A stretch of 64,000 nucleotides of DNA from Sphingomonas sp. NFR15 (GCF_900103265.1 NZ_FMWX01000010.1:1-64000), one strand, 5' to 3'; counted from the first letter of the stretch, positions 34,331-42,537 are shown. Notes: generated by a model not told the origin, from the letters alone. A program made the numbers and translations.

Positions 34331-35596
34331 ATGACCGAGCATCACGCGATTTCGAAGGGGCTGGTCGCCGATCTCGGCGCCCGCGCCCGTGCCGCCGCCG
34401 TCACGCTGGCCGCCGCGCCGACGCCGGCGAAACAGGCGGCGCTGCGCCACATCGCCGATCTGCTGCGCGCCGCGAGCGCGGAGATCGAAGCCGCCAACGC
34501 CGCTGACATGGCGCGCGCGACCGAGGCGGGGCTGTCGAACGCGATGCTCGACCGGCTGCGGCTCGATGCCAAGCGGATCGCCGGCATGGCCGATGGCGTC
34601 GCGGCGGTCGCCGCGCTCGCCGATCCGGTCGGCGGGGTGATCGACACCGCCGAGCGGCCCAACGGTCTCGTGCTGTCGCGGGTGCGCGTGCCGATCGGGG
34701 TGATCGGCATCATCTACGAAAGCCGCCCCAACGTCACCGCCGATGCGGCGGCGCTGTGCATCGCCTCGGGGAATGCGGTCATCCTGCGCGGCGGCTCCGA
34801 AGCGATCGAGAGCAACCGCGCGATCCATGCGATCTTCGCGAAAGGACTGGCCGAAAGCGGGTTGCCGGCGGATGCGGCGCAGCTTGTTCCCGTCACCGAT
34901 CGCGCGGTGGTCGGCGCGATGCTGACGGCGGAGGGGCTGATCGACATGATCGTGCCGCGCGGCGGCAAGAGCCTCGTCGCGCGCGTCCAGGCCGAGGCGC
35001 GCGTGCCGGTGCTCGCGCATCTCGATGGCATCAACCACATTTTCGTCCACGCCTCGGCCGATCAGGCGATGGCCGAAAGCATCGTCGTCAACGCCAAGAT
35101 GCGCCGCACCGGCGTCTGCGGCGCGATGGAGACGCTGCTGATCGACCGCGCCTACCCCCATGCCGAGGCGCTGGTCGCGGCGCTCGCCGCAACGGGGTGC
35201 GAGGTGCGCGCCGATCCGAGCCTGCACGCACTCATCCCCGGGCTGGTGCCGGCGAGCGACGCCGATTGGGACACCGAATATCTCGAAGCGATCGCTTCGG
35301 CGAAGTTCGTCGATGGCATCGACGGCGCGCTCGCGCATATCGCGGCACACAGCTCGCACCATACCGACGCGATCGTGGCGGAGGATGCGGCGGTGGCGGA
35401 ACGCTTCCTCGCCGCCGTCGACAGCGCGATCGTGCTGTGGAACGCCTCGACCCAGTTCGCCGACGGCGGCGAATTCGGCCTCGGCGCCGAGATCGGCATC
35501 GCCACCGGCCGGTTGCACGCGCGCGGCCCCGTCGCGCTCGAGGGGCTGACGACGTACAAATGGATCGGGCGCGGCACCGGCCAGACGCGGCCTTGA
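34331..35596 (+). CDS. proA: Glutamate-5-semialdehyde dehydrogenase ProA
   Basis: A 421-residue NADPH-dependent enzyme reducing gamma-glutamyl phosphate to the semialdehyde in proline synthesis. Segments GVIGIIYESRPNVTADAAALC, ILRGGSEAIESN and VPRGGKSL are diagnostic. Catalytic Cys263 lies in TGVCGAMETLL, followed by LGAEIGIATGRLHARGPV. The ATG at 34331 gives the usual length. proB is not adjacent. In many alphaproteobacteria proA is followed directly by nadD. Here a toxin-antitoxin pair and a reductase gene lie between. Confidence 0.95.
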   Translation: MTEHHAISKGLVADLGARARAAAVTLAAAPTPAKQAALRHIADLLRAASAEIEAANAADMARATEAGLSNAMLDRLRLDAKRIAGMADGVAAVAALADPVGGVIDTAERPNGLVLSRVRVPIGVIGIIYESRPNVTADAAALCIASGNAVILRGGSEAIESNRAIHAIFAKGLAESGLPADAAQLVPVTDRAVVGAMLTAEGLIDMIVPRGGKSLVARVQAEARVPVLAHLDGINHIFVHASADQAMAESIVVNAKMRRTGVCGAMETLLIDRAYPHAEALVAALAATGCEVRADPSLHALIPGLVPASDADWDTEYLEAIASAKFVDGIDGALAHIAAHSSHHTDAIVAEDAAVAERFLAAVDSAIVLWNASTQFADGGEFGLGAEIGIATGRLHARGPVALEGLTTYKWIGRGTGQTRP

Positions 35597-35608
35597 TGAT
35601 GGTGCTTC

Positions 35609-35630
35609 GATTGTATACATCCGAAGTATG
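35609..35630 (+). promoter_or_regulatory. Palindrome upstream of the parDE-like pair
   Basis: TGTATACA (35612-35619) is an exact 8-base palindrome 8 bases before the antitoxin ATG, in a locally AT-rich patch. Ribbon-helix-helix antitoxins commonly repress their own promoters at such sites. Binding is inferred. Confidence 0.4.
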
Positions 35631-35891
35631 AGCAAGACAGCGGTTGTCACGACCCGACTCGATCCGGACACGATCGATCTGATCGATCGCGTCACGGCCG
35701 CGCGCGGGCAAAGTCGGTCCAAGTTCATCGCGCGTGCGGTGGTCGAGGCGGCGCGGCGCGAGGCCGAGTTCCTAGCCTTCGTTCAGGAAGGTATCGATCA
35801 GCTCGATCGCGGCGAAGGCATTCCGCACGAAGAGGTGAAGGCAAAGCTGGATGCGTTGATCGCTAAGCATGAGGCGCGATGCCGCGTTTGA
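35628..35891 (+). CDS. Ribbon-helix-helix antitoxin, ParD/CopG-like
   Basis: An 87-residue small DNA-binding protein. The N-terminal ribbon TAVVTTRLDPDTIDLIDRVTAARGQSRSKFIARAVVEAA fits the RHH fold. The C-terminal half (HEEVKAKLDALIAKH) would wrap the toxin. The base composition is less GC-rich than the flanking genes, suggesting acquisition. The stop overlaps the toxin start by 13 bases. By family precedent it neutralises the toxin and autoregulates the pair. Confidence 0.85.
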   Translation: MSKTAVVTTRLDPDTIDLIDRVTAARGQSRSKFIARAVVEAARREAEFLAFVQEGIDQLDRGEGIPHEEVKAKLDALIAKHEARCRV

Positions 35892-36172
35892 TCTGGTCGC
35901 CGGCCGCGTTGGATGATCTCGATGCGATCGACGCATATTTCCTTGAACACGACGTGCCCGCATCGAACGTCTTCCGCGCGCTCGACCGGGTGGCACACCG
36001 ACTCCTCGACTATCCCCGCCTTGGGCGCGCCCTCAGCGAGCCATTTCGCGTGATGGGTGTGCGTGGCACGGACTATATCCTCATCTACCGCCTGCGCGAC
36101 GAAGGGGTCGAAATCGTTCGCATCCGTCATGGGCGCGAGGACTGGCTCGGGCAGGTCGAGGCTGAACTCTAG
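35879..36172 (+). CDS. RelE/ParE family toxin
   Basis: A 97-residue protein with the ParE pattern WSPAALDDLDAIDAYFLEHD, YPRLGRALSEP, GVRGTDYILIYRLRDEGVEIVRIRHGREDW. ParE toxins inhibit DNA gyrase and RelE toxins cleave mRNA. The R-x-x-H-G-R-E-D-W ending favours ParE. Overlap with the antitoxin gene ensures antitoxin is made first. No frameshift is seen, so the module appears intact. Confidence 0.86.
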   Translation: MPRLIWSPAALDDLDAIDAYFLEHDVPASNVFRALDRVAHRLLDYPRLGRALSEPFRVMGVRGTDYILIYRLRDEGVEIVRIRHGREDWLGQVEAEL

Positions 36173-36266
36173 CCGCGCGAAATCTCTCCGCCGCCATTGC
36201 CGCATCGCGGCGTGATGGACATATGTCGCCGCAGGGCCGGGGCTGACCATCGGGACGATATCAATC

Positions 36267-37304
36267 ATGCGCTACAACCCACTCGGCCGCACCGGCCTGT
36301 ACGTGTCCGAGCTGTGCCTCGGCACGATGACCTTCGGCGGCGAGGGCTTCTTCGCGTACATGGGGCAGGTCGGTCAGGATGATGCCGATGCGCTGCTCAA
36401 GGCGGCGGTCGATGCCGGCGTCAACTTCATCGATACCGCCAACGTCTATTCGCAGGGCCTGTCCGAACAGATCACCGGACAGGCGATCAAGAACCTCGGG
36501 CTGAAGCGCGAGGATGTCGTGCTCGCCACCAAGGTGCTCGGGCCGATGGGCGAGGGGATCAACGGCCGGGGCGCGTCGCGCGTCCATATCCTCGATCAGT
36601 GCAAGGCCAGCCTGAAGCGGCTCGGCACCGACCATATCGATCTCTACCAGATCCACGGCTTCGATCCCGCGACGCCGATCGAGGAGACGCTGCGCGCGCT
36701 CGACATCCTCGTCCAGCACGGCCATGTCCGCTATGTCGGCGTATCGAACTGGGCGGCGTGGCAGATCGCGAAGGCGGTCGGCATCACCGAGCGCCTCAAC
36801 CTCGCGCGGCCGCAGAGCGTGCAATCCTATTACACGATCGCCGGGCGCGACATCGAGCGCGAGATCGTGCCGATGCTCGCATCCGAAGGGCTGGGGCTGA
36901 TGGTGTGGAGCCCGCTCGCCGGCGGCTATCTGTCGGGGAAGTACCGAGATGCCGGCGCCGAAGGACGCCGCGCGACGCGCCAGTTCCCGCCCGTGGACGA
37001 AGCGCGTGGCAATGCCGTGCTCGACGCGATGGCGCCGATCGCAGAGAAGCACGGCGTATCGGTGGCGCGGATCGCGCTCGCCTGGCTGCTCCATCAGCCG
37101 GTGGTGACGAGCGTGATCGTCGGCGCCAAGCGCAAGGAGCAACTCGACGACAATCTCGCCGCCGCCGAGATCGTGCTGTCGGCGGAGGATCTCGCCACGC
37201 TCGACGCGGTCAGCCGGCTGCCCGGCGAATATCCCGGCTGGATGCTCGAATTGCAGCGCGGCTACCGCGACACTGTCCTCAACCAGCCGGCTCGGGGCGC
37301 TTGA
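36267..37304 (+). CDS. Aldo/keto reductase
   Basis: A 345-residue NADPH-dependent oxidoreductase of the AKR superfamily (YajO/Tas-like group). Catalytic tetrad segments are NFIDTANVYSQG (Asp and Tyr), LATKVLG (Lys) and YQIHGFDP (His). The C-terminal cofactor loop is VIVGAKRKEQLDDNLAA. It starts 94 bases after the toxin gene and ends 8 bases before nadD. Substrate unknown. It is part of the segment that separates proA from nadD. Confidence 0.9.
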   Translation: MRYNPLGRTGLYVSELCLGTMTFGGEGFFAYMGQVGQDDADALLKAAVDAGVNFIDTANVYSQGLSEQITGQAIKNLGLKREDVVLATKVLGPMGEGINGRGASRVHILDQCKASLKRLGTDHIDLYQIHGFDPATPIEETLRALDILVQHGHVRYVGVSNWAAWQIAKAVGITERLNLARPQSVQSYYTIAGRDIEREIVPMLASEGLGLMVWSPLAGGYLSGKYRDAGAEGRRATRQFPPVDEARGNAVLDAMAPIAEKHGVSVARIALAWLLHQPVVTSVIVGAKRKEQLDDNLAAAEIVLSAEDLATLDAVSRLPGEYPGWMLELQRGYRDTVLNQPARGA

Positions 37305-37312
37305 GCGGACGC

Positions 37313-37945
37313 ATGGCGGCAACCCGGATCGGCATTCTAGGCGGCTCGTTCAACCCGGCGCATCACGGCCACCGCGCGATCAGCCTCGCCGCGCTCGACG
37401 CGCTCGATCTCGACGAAGTGTGGTGGCTGGTCTCGCCGGGCAACCCGCTCAAGGAGGCGAGCGGCGACATGGCGCCGCTCGCGGTGCGGCTCGCCTCCGC
37501 GCGCGTGGCGGCGCGGCATGCGCCGATCCGGGTGAGTGCGCTCGAGGTGCGGCTCGGCACGCGCTACACCGTCGACACGATCGCCAAGCTCGTCCGGCTC
37601 TATCCCAAGAAGCACTTCGTCTGGCTGATGGGATCGGACAATCTCGCCCAGTTTCACCAGTGGCGCGGGTGGCGGCGGATCGCGCGTGAGGTTCCGATTG
37701 CAGTTATCGCCAGACCGGGCTATGATAGGCACGCTCACGCGGCCCCCGCGATGGGTTGGCTGCGGCGCTCCATCCGGCCCGCACGCCAGGCGAAACGCTG
37801 GACGAAGTGGAGATTGCCGGCACTCGTGCTGTTGCGCTTCCGTCTCGACCCGACCTCGGCGACCCGGCTGCGCGCAGCCGACCCCGCCTGGCAGCTTCGT
37901 TTTGCCGAATCATCCGGGCCTGACCCGACCTCCCACGTTTCTTAG
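37313..37945 (+). CDS. nadD: Nicotinate-nucleotide adenylyltransferase NadD
   Basis: A 210-residue enzyme of NAD synthesis, joining nicotinate mononucleotide to ATP. The nucleotidyltransferase motif GGSFNPAHHGHRAIS carries the (T/H)xGH signature. VWWLVSPGNPLK and WLMGSDNLAQFHQWRGWRRI are typical. The C-terminal ISSTxxR motif is replaced by a less clear LDPTSATRLR, which keeps S-A-T-R-L-R. ATG 37313 follows the reductase stop by 8 bases. A TTG four codons earlier is an alternative. Confidence 0.92.
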   Translation: MAATRIGILGGSFNPAHHGHRAISLAALDALDLDEVWWLVSPGNPLKEASGDMAPLAVRLASARVAARHAPIRVSALEVRLGTRYTVDTIAKLVRLYPKKHFVWLMGSDNLAQFHQWRGWRRIAREVPIAVIARPGYDRHAHAAPAMGWLRRSIRPARQAKRWTKWRLPALVLLRFRLDPTSATRLRAADPAWQLRFAESSGPDPTSHVS

Positions 37946-37953
37946 GAACCATC

Positions 37954-38364
37954 TTGGCTTCAGCTTCCCCATCCTATCGCGCGTCCGAACCCGATGAGGT
38001 CGAGGCGCTGCACAAGCTCGTCCTCGCCTCGCTCGATGACGATCAGGCGGTCGATACGATCTCGATCCCGCTCGCCGGCAAATCGACGATCGCCGATCAC
38101 ATGGTGATCGCGAGCGGCCGCTCGACGCGGCAGGTCGCGTCGATGGCGCAGAAGCTCGTCGAGAAGATCAAGGGCGAACTCGGCCGCGTCGCGCGGATCG
38201 AAGGGTTGCCCACCGCCGATTGGGTGCTGATCGACGCCGGCGACGTGATCGTCCATCTGTTCCGCCCCGAAGTGCGCAGCTTCTACAACCTCGAACGCAT
38301 GTGGGCGTTCGGCGACGCGCCGACTCCGCCTGCGGTGCCCGGTGGGGCGGCGGCGGGCGCCTGA
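37954..38364 (+). CDS. rsfS: Ribosomal silencing factor RsfS
   Basis: A 136-residue protein that binds ribosomal protein L14 and blocks subunit joining. Family segments are IADHMVIASGRSTRQVASMAQKLVEKIK, WVLIDAGDVIVHLFRPEVRSFYNLERMW. The start is probably a TTG at 37954 with AGGA 6 bases upstream. No ATG or GTG fits. An Ala/Gly/Pro-rich tail of about 16 residues is extra. It lies 8 bases after nadD, the standard neighbour. Confidence 0.93.
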   Translation: MASASPSYRASEPDEVEALHKLVLASLDDDQAVDTISIPLAGKSTIADHMVIASGRSTRQVASMAQKLVEKIKGELGRVARIEGLPTADWVLIDAGDVIVHLFRPEVRSFYNLERMWAFGDAPTPPAVPGGAAAGA

Positions 38365-38431
38365 AATCTTGACTTTCGGCGAGGCTCGGCTATGTCGGTC
38401 GCGCTAGTGTCAGGGCTTGCCCTTTCGGTTC

Positions 38432-38461
38432 GAACCCCGGTCGCTGTAACGGCCGGGGTTC
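38432..38461. terminator. Hairpin after rsfS
   Basis: GAACCCCGG pairs with CCGGGGTTC around a 12-base loop, 67 bases after the rsfS stop and 42 bases past the end of the tiny minus-strand ORF. It may serve both strands. There is no long U-tract. Confidence 0.5.
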
Positions 38462-38503
38462 AATCGTTTGGGGACGCGCTGTAACGCGCCCCCGCCCGGT
38501 GCG

Positions 38504-38596
38504 CTATCGTGAGCGCGACACCTCCACGACCTTGAGGATCAAGGCTGCGAAGGCGCATAACGCCATGATGATGGCGCACAGATCTGCTAGTGTCAT
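38504..38596 (-). CDS. Candidate 30-residue single-helix membrane peptide
   Basis: ATG at 38596 is preceded by AAGGGAA at 5 bases, a good ribosome-binding site. The peptide is one hydrophobic helix (LADLCAIIMALCAFAALILKVVEV) flanked by MT and a basic SRSR tail, a layout seen in small type I toxins such as LdrD and in other tiny membrane peptides. An exact 8-bp hairpin (GCGACGGC/GCCGTCGC, 38611-38632) lies just upstream of the ribosome-binding site. Identity with any family is not claimed. It lies in the 344-base gap between rsfS and rlmH, antisense to both. Confidence 0.45.
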   Translation of the reverse strand: MTLADLCAIIMALCAFAALILKVVEVSRSR

Positions 38597-38610
38597 ATGC
38601 GTTCCCTTCA

Positions 38611-38632
38611 GCGACGGCGGGATTGCCGTCGC
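38611..38632 (-). promoter_or_regulatory. Leader hairpin of the tiny membrane ORF
   Basis: A perfect 8-bp stem with a 6-base loop is located 14-36 bases upstream of the ATG on the minus strand. It could modulate translation or transcript stability of the 30-residue peptide. Confidence 0.4.
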
Positions 38633-38708
38633 GTACACTCTTAAATTCGCCGCCTGCCCGTGCAACGGAGCGGTCTTGTAGAAACCGCTTCGACAAGAGG
38701 CTGACCGA

Positions 38709-39131
38709 ATGCTCCTCCACATCGTCGCGCGCGGGCGGATCGGGCGCGGGCCTGAGAGCGAGCTGGTCGACCGCTACATGAAGCGGATCGGCTGGCCGAC
38801 GCGGATCACCGAACTCCCCGATACCGGCGGCAAGATGCCCGCGCTCGATCCGGCGACGCGTATCGTCATGCTCGACGAGACCGGCGACATGCTCGGCTCG
38901 CGCGATTTCGCCGGCCGGCTGGAGACGTGGCGCGACGGCGGCGTGCGCGAGACGCGCTTCCTGATCGGCGCCGCCGACGGCTTCGACGACGCGCAGCGCA
39001 AGCAGGCCGACCTGCTCCTCTCGTTCGGCCGCGCGACCTGGCCGCACCTGCTCGCGCGCGCGATGCTCGCCGAGCAATTGTGGCGCGCGACCAGCATCCT
39101 CGCCAACCACCCCTATCACCGCGAGGGATGA
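38709..39131 (+). CDS. rlmH: 23S rRNA pseudouridine(1915)-N3 methyltransferase RlmH
   Basis: A 140-residue SPOUT-class methyltransferase. The trefoil-knot cofactor site is formed by IVMLDETGDMLGSRDFA, RFLIGAADGFDD and LLLSFGRATWPHLLARAMLAEQLWRATSILANHPYHR, with the invariant C-terminal YHR. The ATG at 38709 has GAGG 8 bases upstream. It overlaps the next gene by 4 bases. Confidence 0.95.
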   Translation: MLLHIVARGRIGRGPESELVDRYMKRIGWPTRITELPDTGGKMPALDPATRIVMLDETGDMLGSRDFAGRLETWRDGGVRETRFLIGAADGFDDAQRKQADLLLSFGRATWPHLLARAMLAEQLWRATSILANHPYHREG

Positions 39132-40324
39132 TGCGCGCGCGCTGGACCCTCGCGGCCGGTGGCGCGGCGGTCGCGGTCGCGGCCGTGGCTGCCGCTACCG
39201 CGCAGGTCGTCCCCGCCGACCAGCTCCGCCGGCTCGAGGCCGCCAAGGCGCAATCCGCCGCCGCCGCCGCGCGTTCGGCGGCGCTCGAAGCGGCGGCGGC
39301 GCGCGAGCAGGATCAGGCCGCGCAGGCGCGCGCGCAAGAAGCCGCGATGGCGGCGCGCATCCAGCAGGCCGAGGCCGATATCGCGGCGGGTCAGGCGCGC
39401 GGCGCGATCACCGCGCGCCTGCTCGCCGATCAGCGCGCGCGGCTCGCCGCCCGGCAGGGGCCGATCGCGCGGCTGATCGCGGCGCTCCAGTCGCTTGCGC
39501 GGCGGCCGGCGATGATAAGCCTCGTCCAGCCCGGCTCGGTCGATGATCTCGTCCACGTCCGCGCGGTGCTGGCGAGCGCGATGCCGGTGGTCCGCGCGCG
39601 CACCGCCGCGCTCCGCACCGATCTCGATCGCACCCGCGCGTTGCAGGCCAATGCGGCGCTCGCCGCCGCCGCGCTCGCCGAGAGCCGCACCCGTTTGGAA
39701 ACCCAGCGGCTCGCGCTCACCCGGCTGGAGGCCGAACACCGCCTCAAATCGCGGGCGCTCGGCCGCGACGCGCTGTTCGAATCGGATCGCGCGATCGCGC
39801 TTGGCGAGCGCGCGCGCGACATCGTCGATCTGATGAGCAGGCAAGGCGACGAGACCGCGACCCGCGCCGGCCTAGCCGCCTTGCCCGGCCCGCTGCCGCG
39901 CCCGCCGCGCCCCGGCGAGGTCGTCGCGTCGCTCGGGCCGCCGGTCTGGCCCGCCGGTTCGGCGCCATACCGGTTGCCGGTCGCGGGCCGGGTGGTCACG
40001 GGGCTGGGCGAGCTTTCGGACGCGGGCGTGCGCGCCCGCGGGCTGACGATCGCGACCGCGCCCGCCGCGCTCGTGGTCGCGCCCGCGGCGGGCAAGGTCG
40101 CCTATGCCGGGCGCTTCCGCAGCTACGGGACGATCGTCATCCTCGATCACGGCGGCGGCTGGACGACGCTGGTGTCCGGGCTCGACGCGGCATCGGTCGC
40201 GCCGGGCGCGCGCGTCGCGCAAGGGGCGGTGATCGGCACCGCTGCCAAGGGCGATGATCCGCGCGTCACCGTCGAGCTGCGCCGCCGCGACCGCGCGATC
40301 GATATGGTGCCGCTGATCGGATAG
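39128..40324 (+). CDS. EnvC-like murein hydrolase activator (degenerate M23 domain)
   Basis: A 398-residue periplasmic protein. A signal-like N-terminus (WTLAAGGAAVAVAAVAAATAQ) is followed by a long coiled coil (about 30-260, very Ala/Arg/Gln rich) and a C-terminal LytM/M23 domain (about 300-398). The zinc ligands are mostly lost. The usual HxGxD stretch reads RARGLTIAT, and the HxH of YSHL is VSGL, while HGGGW is kept. That is the pattern of EnvC-type activators of amidases rather than active endopeptidases. It follows rlmH by overlap (ATGA), as in many relatives. Confidence 0.87.
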   Translation: MMRARWTLAAGGAAVAVAAVAAATAQVVPADQLRRLEAAKAQSAAAAARSAALEAAAAREQDQAAQARAQEAAMAARIQQAEADIAAGQARGAITARLLADQRARLAARQGPIARLIAALQSLARRPAMISLVQPGSVDDLVHVRAVLASAMPVVRARTAALRTDLDRTRALQANAALAAAALAESRTRLETQRLALTRLEAEHRLKSRALGRDALFESDRAIALGERARDIVDLMSRQGDETATRAGLAALPGPLPRPPRPGEVVASLGPPVWPAGSAPYRLPVAGRVVTGLGELSDAGVRARGLTIATAPAALVVAPAAGKVAYAGRFRSYGTIVILDHGGGWTTLVSGLDAASVAPGARVAQGAVIGTAAKGDDPRVTVELRRRDRAIDMVPLIG

Positions 40325-40380
40325 GCGCCGATGACGGCCTTTTCATCAAACTGTCGTTGATCGCCGCGCCGCCCCGGCCC

Positions 40381-41550
40381 ATGTCTCTGCGCATGGCCGA
40401 CAGCGAACCCCACAAACGCCCCAAACGCCATGCCAAGGCGATCCCGCTGCCCGATACCGTCGCCCTGGTGCTTCAGGGTGGCGGCGCGCTCGGCAGCTAT
40501 CAGGCCGGGGTGATCGAGGGGCTGGCGGCGAGCGGGATCGCGATCGACTGGGTTGCGGGCATTTCGATCGGCGCGGTCAACGCGGCACTGGTCGCGGGCA
40601 ACCCGCCGGAAAGGCGGGTGGAGGCGCTCCACGATTTCTGGAACCTGCTGACCAGCGCGCTGCCAAGCTTCCCGATCTTCCCCAACGACCATGTCCGCGA
40701 GGCGCTGCACGAATGGTCGGCCAATTTCGTGCTGGCGCGGGGCGTGCCCGGTTTCTTCACGCCGCGCGCGATCTCACCGATCTTCGCGGCGCCGGGAACG
40801 CCCGAGGCGCTCAGCTTCTACGATACGCGGGCCTTGCTCGAAACGCTCGATTCGATGATCGACTGGGATCTGCTCAACACCGGCCCGGTGCGGCTCTCGG
40901 TCGGCGCGGTCGATCTCGAAAGCGGCAACTTCCGCTATTTCGACACGACGACCGACCGGATCGACGCGCGCCACATCATGGCCTCGGGCGCGCTGCCGCC
41001 GGGGCTTCCCCCGGTCGAGATCGACGGGCGCTTGTGGTGGGACGGCGGGCTCGTCTCGAACACGCCGCTCAGCCACGTGCTCGACAACCAGACCTCCGAT
41101 CTGCTCGCCTTCCAGGTCGATCTGTTCTCCTCCAGCGCCGAGCGCCCGCGCACGATCATGGACGTGATGGCGCGCGAGAAGGAGATTCGCTTCTCCAGCC
41201 GCACCCGGCAGGTCTCCGACGTGCTGCTGCGCATCCGCAAGGACCGCGAACTCGCGCGCAAGGTGCTCGCCAAGCTGCCCGCGGCGCTCGCGGACGATCC
41301 CGACGTGCTCGCGCTCGCCGCGCGCTCGCACGAGGATGCGGTCAATCTCGTCCAGCTCATCTACCGCGCCAACGCGTGGGAGGGCGGATCGCGCGATTAC
41401 GAATTCTCGGCGCGCACGATGGACGAACATTGGCGCGCCGGGCTCGAAGCCGTCCACGAGACGATGGCCAACGCCCGTCTCGTCGCCGAGAATATCGAGA
41501 CCGGCAAGAGCGCGGCGTTCGACCTGACGCTCGACCGCGCGCATCCCTGA
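40381..41550 (+). CDS. Patatin-like phospholipase family protein (DUF3734)
   Basis: A 389-residue putative lipid or polyester hydrolase. The patatin Ser-Asp dyad is complete: oxyanion loop GGGALG (33-38), nucleophile Ser62 in GISIGAV, and Asp in WWDGGLVSN. The C-terminal DUF3734 region contains DVLLRIRKDRELARKVLAKLP and a final MDEHWRAGLEAV. The start could be ATG 40381 or ATG 40393, and neither has a clear ribosome-binding site. It is followed after 30 bases by 3-hydroxybutyrate dehydrogenase, suggesting a role in lipid or PHA-granule turnover, which is inference. Confidence 0.87.
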   Translation: MSLRMADSEPHKRPKRHAKAIPLPDTVALVLQGGGALGSYQAGVIEGLAASGIAIDWVAGISIGAVNAALVAGNPPERRVEALHDFWNLLTSALPSFPIFPNDHVREALHEWSANFVLARGVPGFFTPRAISPIFAAPGTPEALSFYDTRALLETLDSMIDWDLLNTGPVRLSVGAVDLESGNFRYFDTTTDRIDARHIMASGALPPGLPPVEIDGRLWWDGGLVSNTPLSHVLDNQTSDLLAFQVDLFSSSAERPRTIMDVMAREKEIRFSSRTRQVSDVLLRIRKDRELARKVLAKLPAALADDPDVLALAARSHEDAVNLVQLIYRANAWEGGSRDYEFSARTMDEHWRAGLEAVHETMANARLVAENIETGKSAAFDLTLDRAHP

Positions 41551-41580
41551 CCTGATCCTCACGCAAACGGAGAAAACCGC

Positions 41581-42366
41581 ATGTTCCTCAAGGGCAGATC
41601 CGCGATCGTCACCGGTTCCACTTCGGGTATCGGCCTCGCCTATGCCAAGGCGTTCGCGAGCGAGGGCGCGAGCGTGGTCATCAACGGCTTCGGCGATGCC
41701 GCCGACATCGAAAAGGAACGCGCCGCGCTCGAAGCGACGAGCGGCGCGAAGGCGCTCTACGACGCCGCCGACATGACCAAGCCGGACGAGATCGCCGGCA
41801 TGGTCCAGCGCTGCCACGCCGAGCTGGGCGGGCCGGACATCATCGTCAACAACGCCGGCATCCAGTACGTCGCGCCGATCGAGGATTTCCCGATCGACAA
41901 ATGGAACGCGATTATCGCGATCAACCTGTCCTCCGCCTTCCACATGATGCGCGCGGCGGTGCCGCTGATGAAGGCGGCGAAGTGGGGCCGGATCATCTCG
42001 ACCGCGTCGGCGCACTCGCTCGTCGCAAGCCCCGCCAAATCCGCCTATGTCACGGCCAAGCACGGCCTCGCCGGCCTCACCAAGACGGTCGCGCTCGAAA
42101 CCGCGACGTTCGGCATCACCGTCAATGCGATCTCGCCGGGCTATGTCTGGACGCCGCTGGTCGAGAAGCAGATCCCCGACACGATGGCGGCGCGCGGCAT
42201 GACGCGCGAACAGGTGATGAACGACGTCCTGCTCGACGCGCAGCCGACCAAGGAATTCGTCACCGTCGAACAGGTCGCCGCGCTCGCGCTGTACCTGTGC
42301 CGCGACGAGGCCAAGTCGATCACCGGCGCTAACCTCTCGGTCGACGGCGGCTGGACGGCGGCTTGA
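41581..42366 (+). CDS. bdhA: 3-hydroxybutyrate dehydrogenase
   Basis: A 261-residue classical SDR that interconverts 3-hydroxybutyrate and acetoacetate with NAD. Cofactor motif TGSTSGIG (11-18), NNAG (90-93), catalytic Ser143, Tyr156 and Lys160 (YVTAK). The AISPGYVWTPLVEKQIPD segment is typical of BdhA. The ribosome-binding site GGAGAAAA precedes the ATG. This reaction follows PHA depolymerisation, matching the phaC gene 6 kb away. Confidence 0.92.
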   Translation: MFLKGRSAIVTGSTSGIGLAYAKAFASEGASVVINGFGDAADIEKERAALEATSGAKALYDAADMTKPDEIAGMVQRCHAELGGPDIIVNNAGIQYVAPIEDFPIDKWNAIIAINLSSAFHMMRAAVPLMKAAKWGRIISTASAHSLVASPAKSAYVTAKHGLAGLTKTVALETATFGITVNAISPGYVWTPLVEKQIPDTMAARGMTREQVMNDVLLDAQPTKEFVTVEQVAALALYLCRDEAKSITGANLSVDGGWTAA

Positions 42367-42376
42367 GGTCACACAC

Positions 42377-42420
42377 CGTTCGTCCCGAGCGCAGTGCCTC
42401 GACTGCGCTCGGCACGAACG
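42377..42420. repeat. Extragenic inverted repeat (family A, short form)
   Basis: CGTTCGTCCCGAGCGCAGT pairs with ACTGCGCTCGGCACGAACG across a 6-base loop, directly after the bdhA stop. It could act as its terminator. Confidence 0.78.
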
Positions 42421-42453
42421 AGCGGAGGTTAAGGACATTGCGCTCCAAACCCA

Positions 42454-42537
42454 CCCGTTCGTGCTGAGCCTGTCGAAGCACGTGCCCAAAAGCGCGATGC
42501 TCTTGGTACGCACTTCGACAAGCTCAGTGCGAACGGG
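42454..42537. repeat. Extragenic inverted repeat (family A)
   Basis: CCCGTTCGTGCTGAGCCTGT at the left and its near reverse complement ending CAGTGCGAACGGG at the right. A second copy in the same bdhA/kinase convergent gap. Confidence 0.8.

Noticed and set aside
38425..38445. GGTTCGAACC resembling a tRNA T-arm after rsfS
   Set aside because: The flanking 5-base stems do not pair and no acceptor, D or anticodon arm can be drawn. The hairpin with CCGGGGTTC explains it better.
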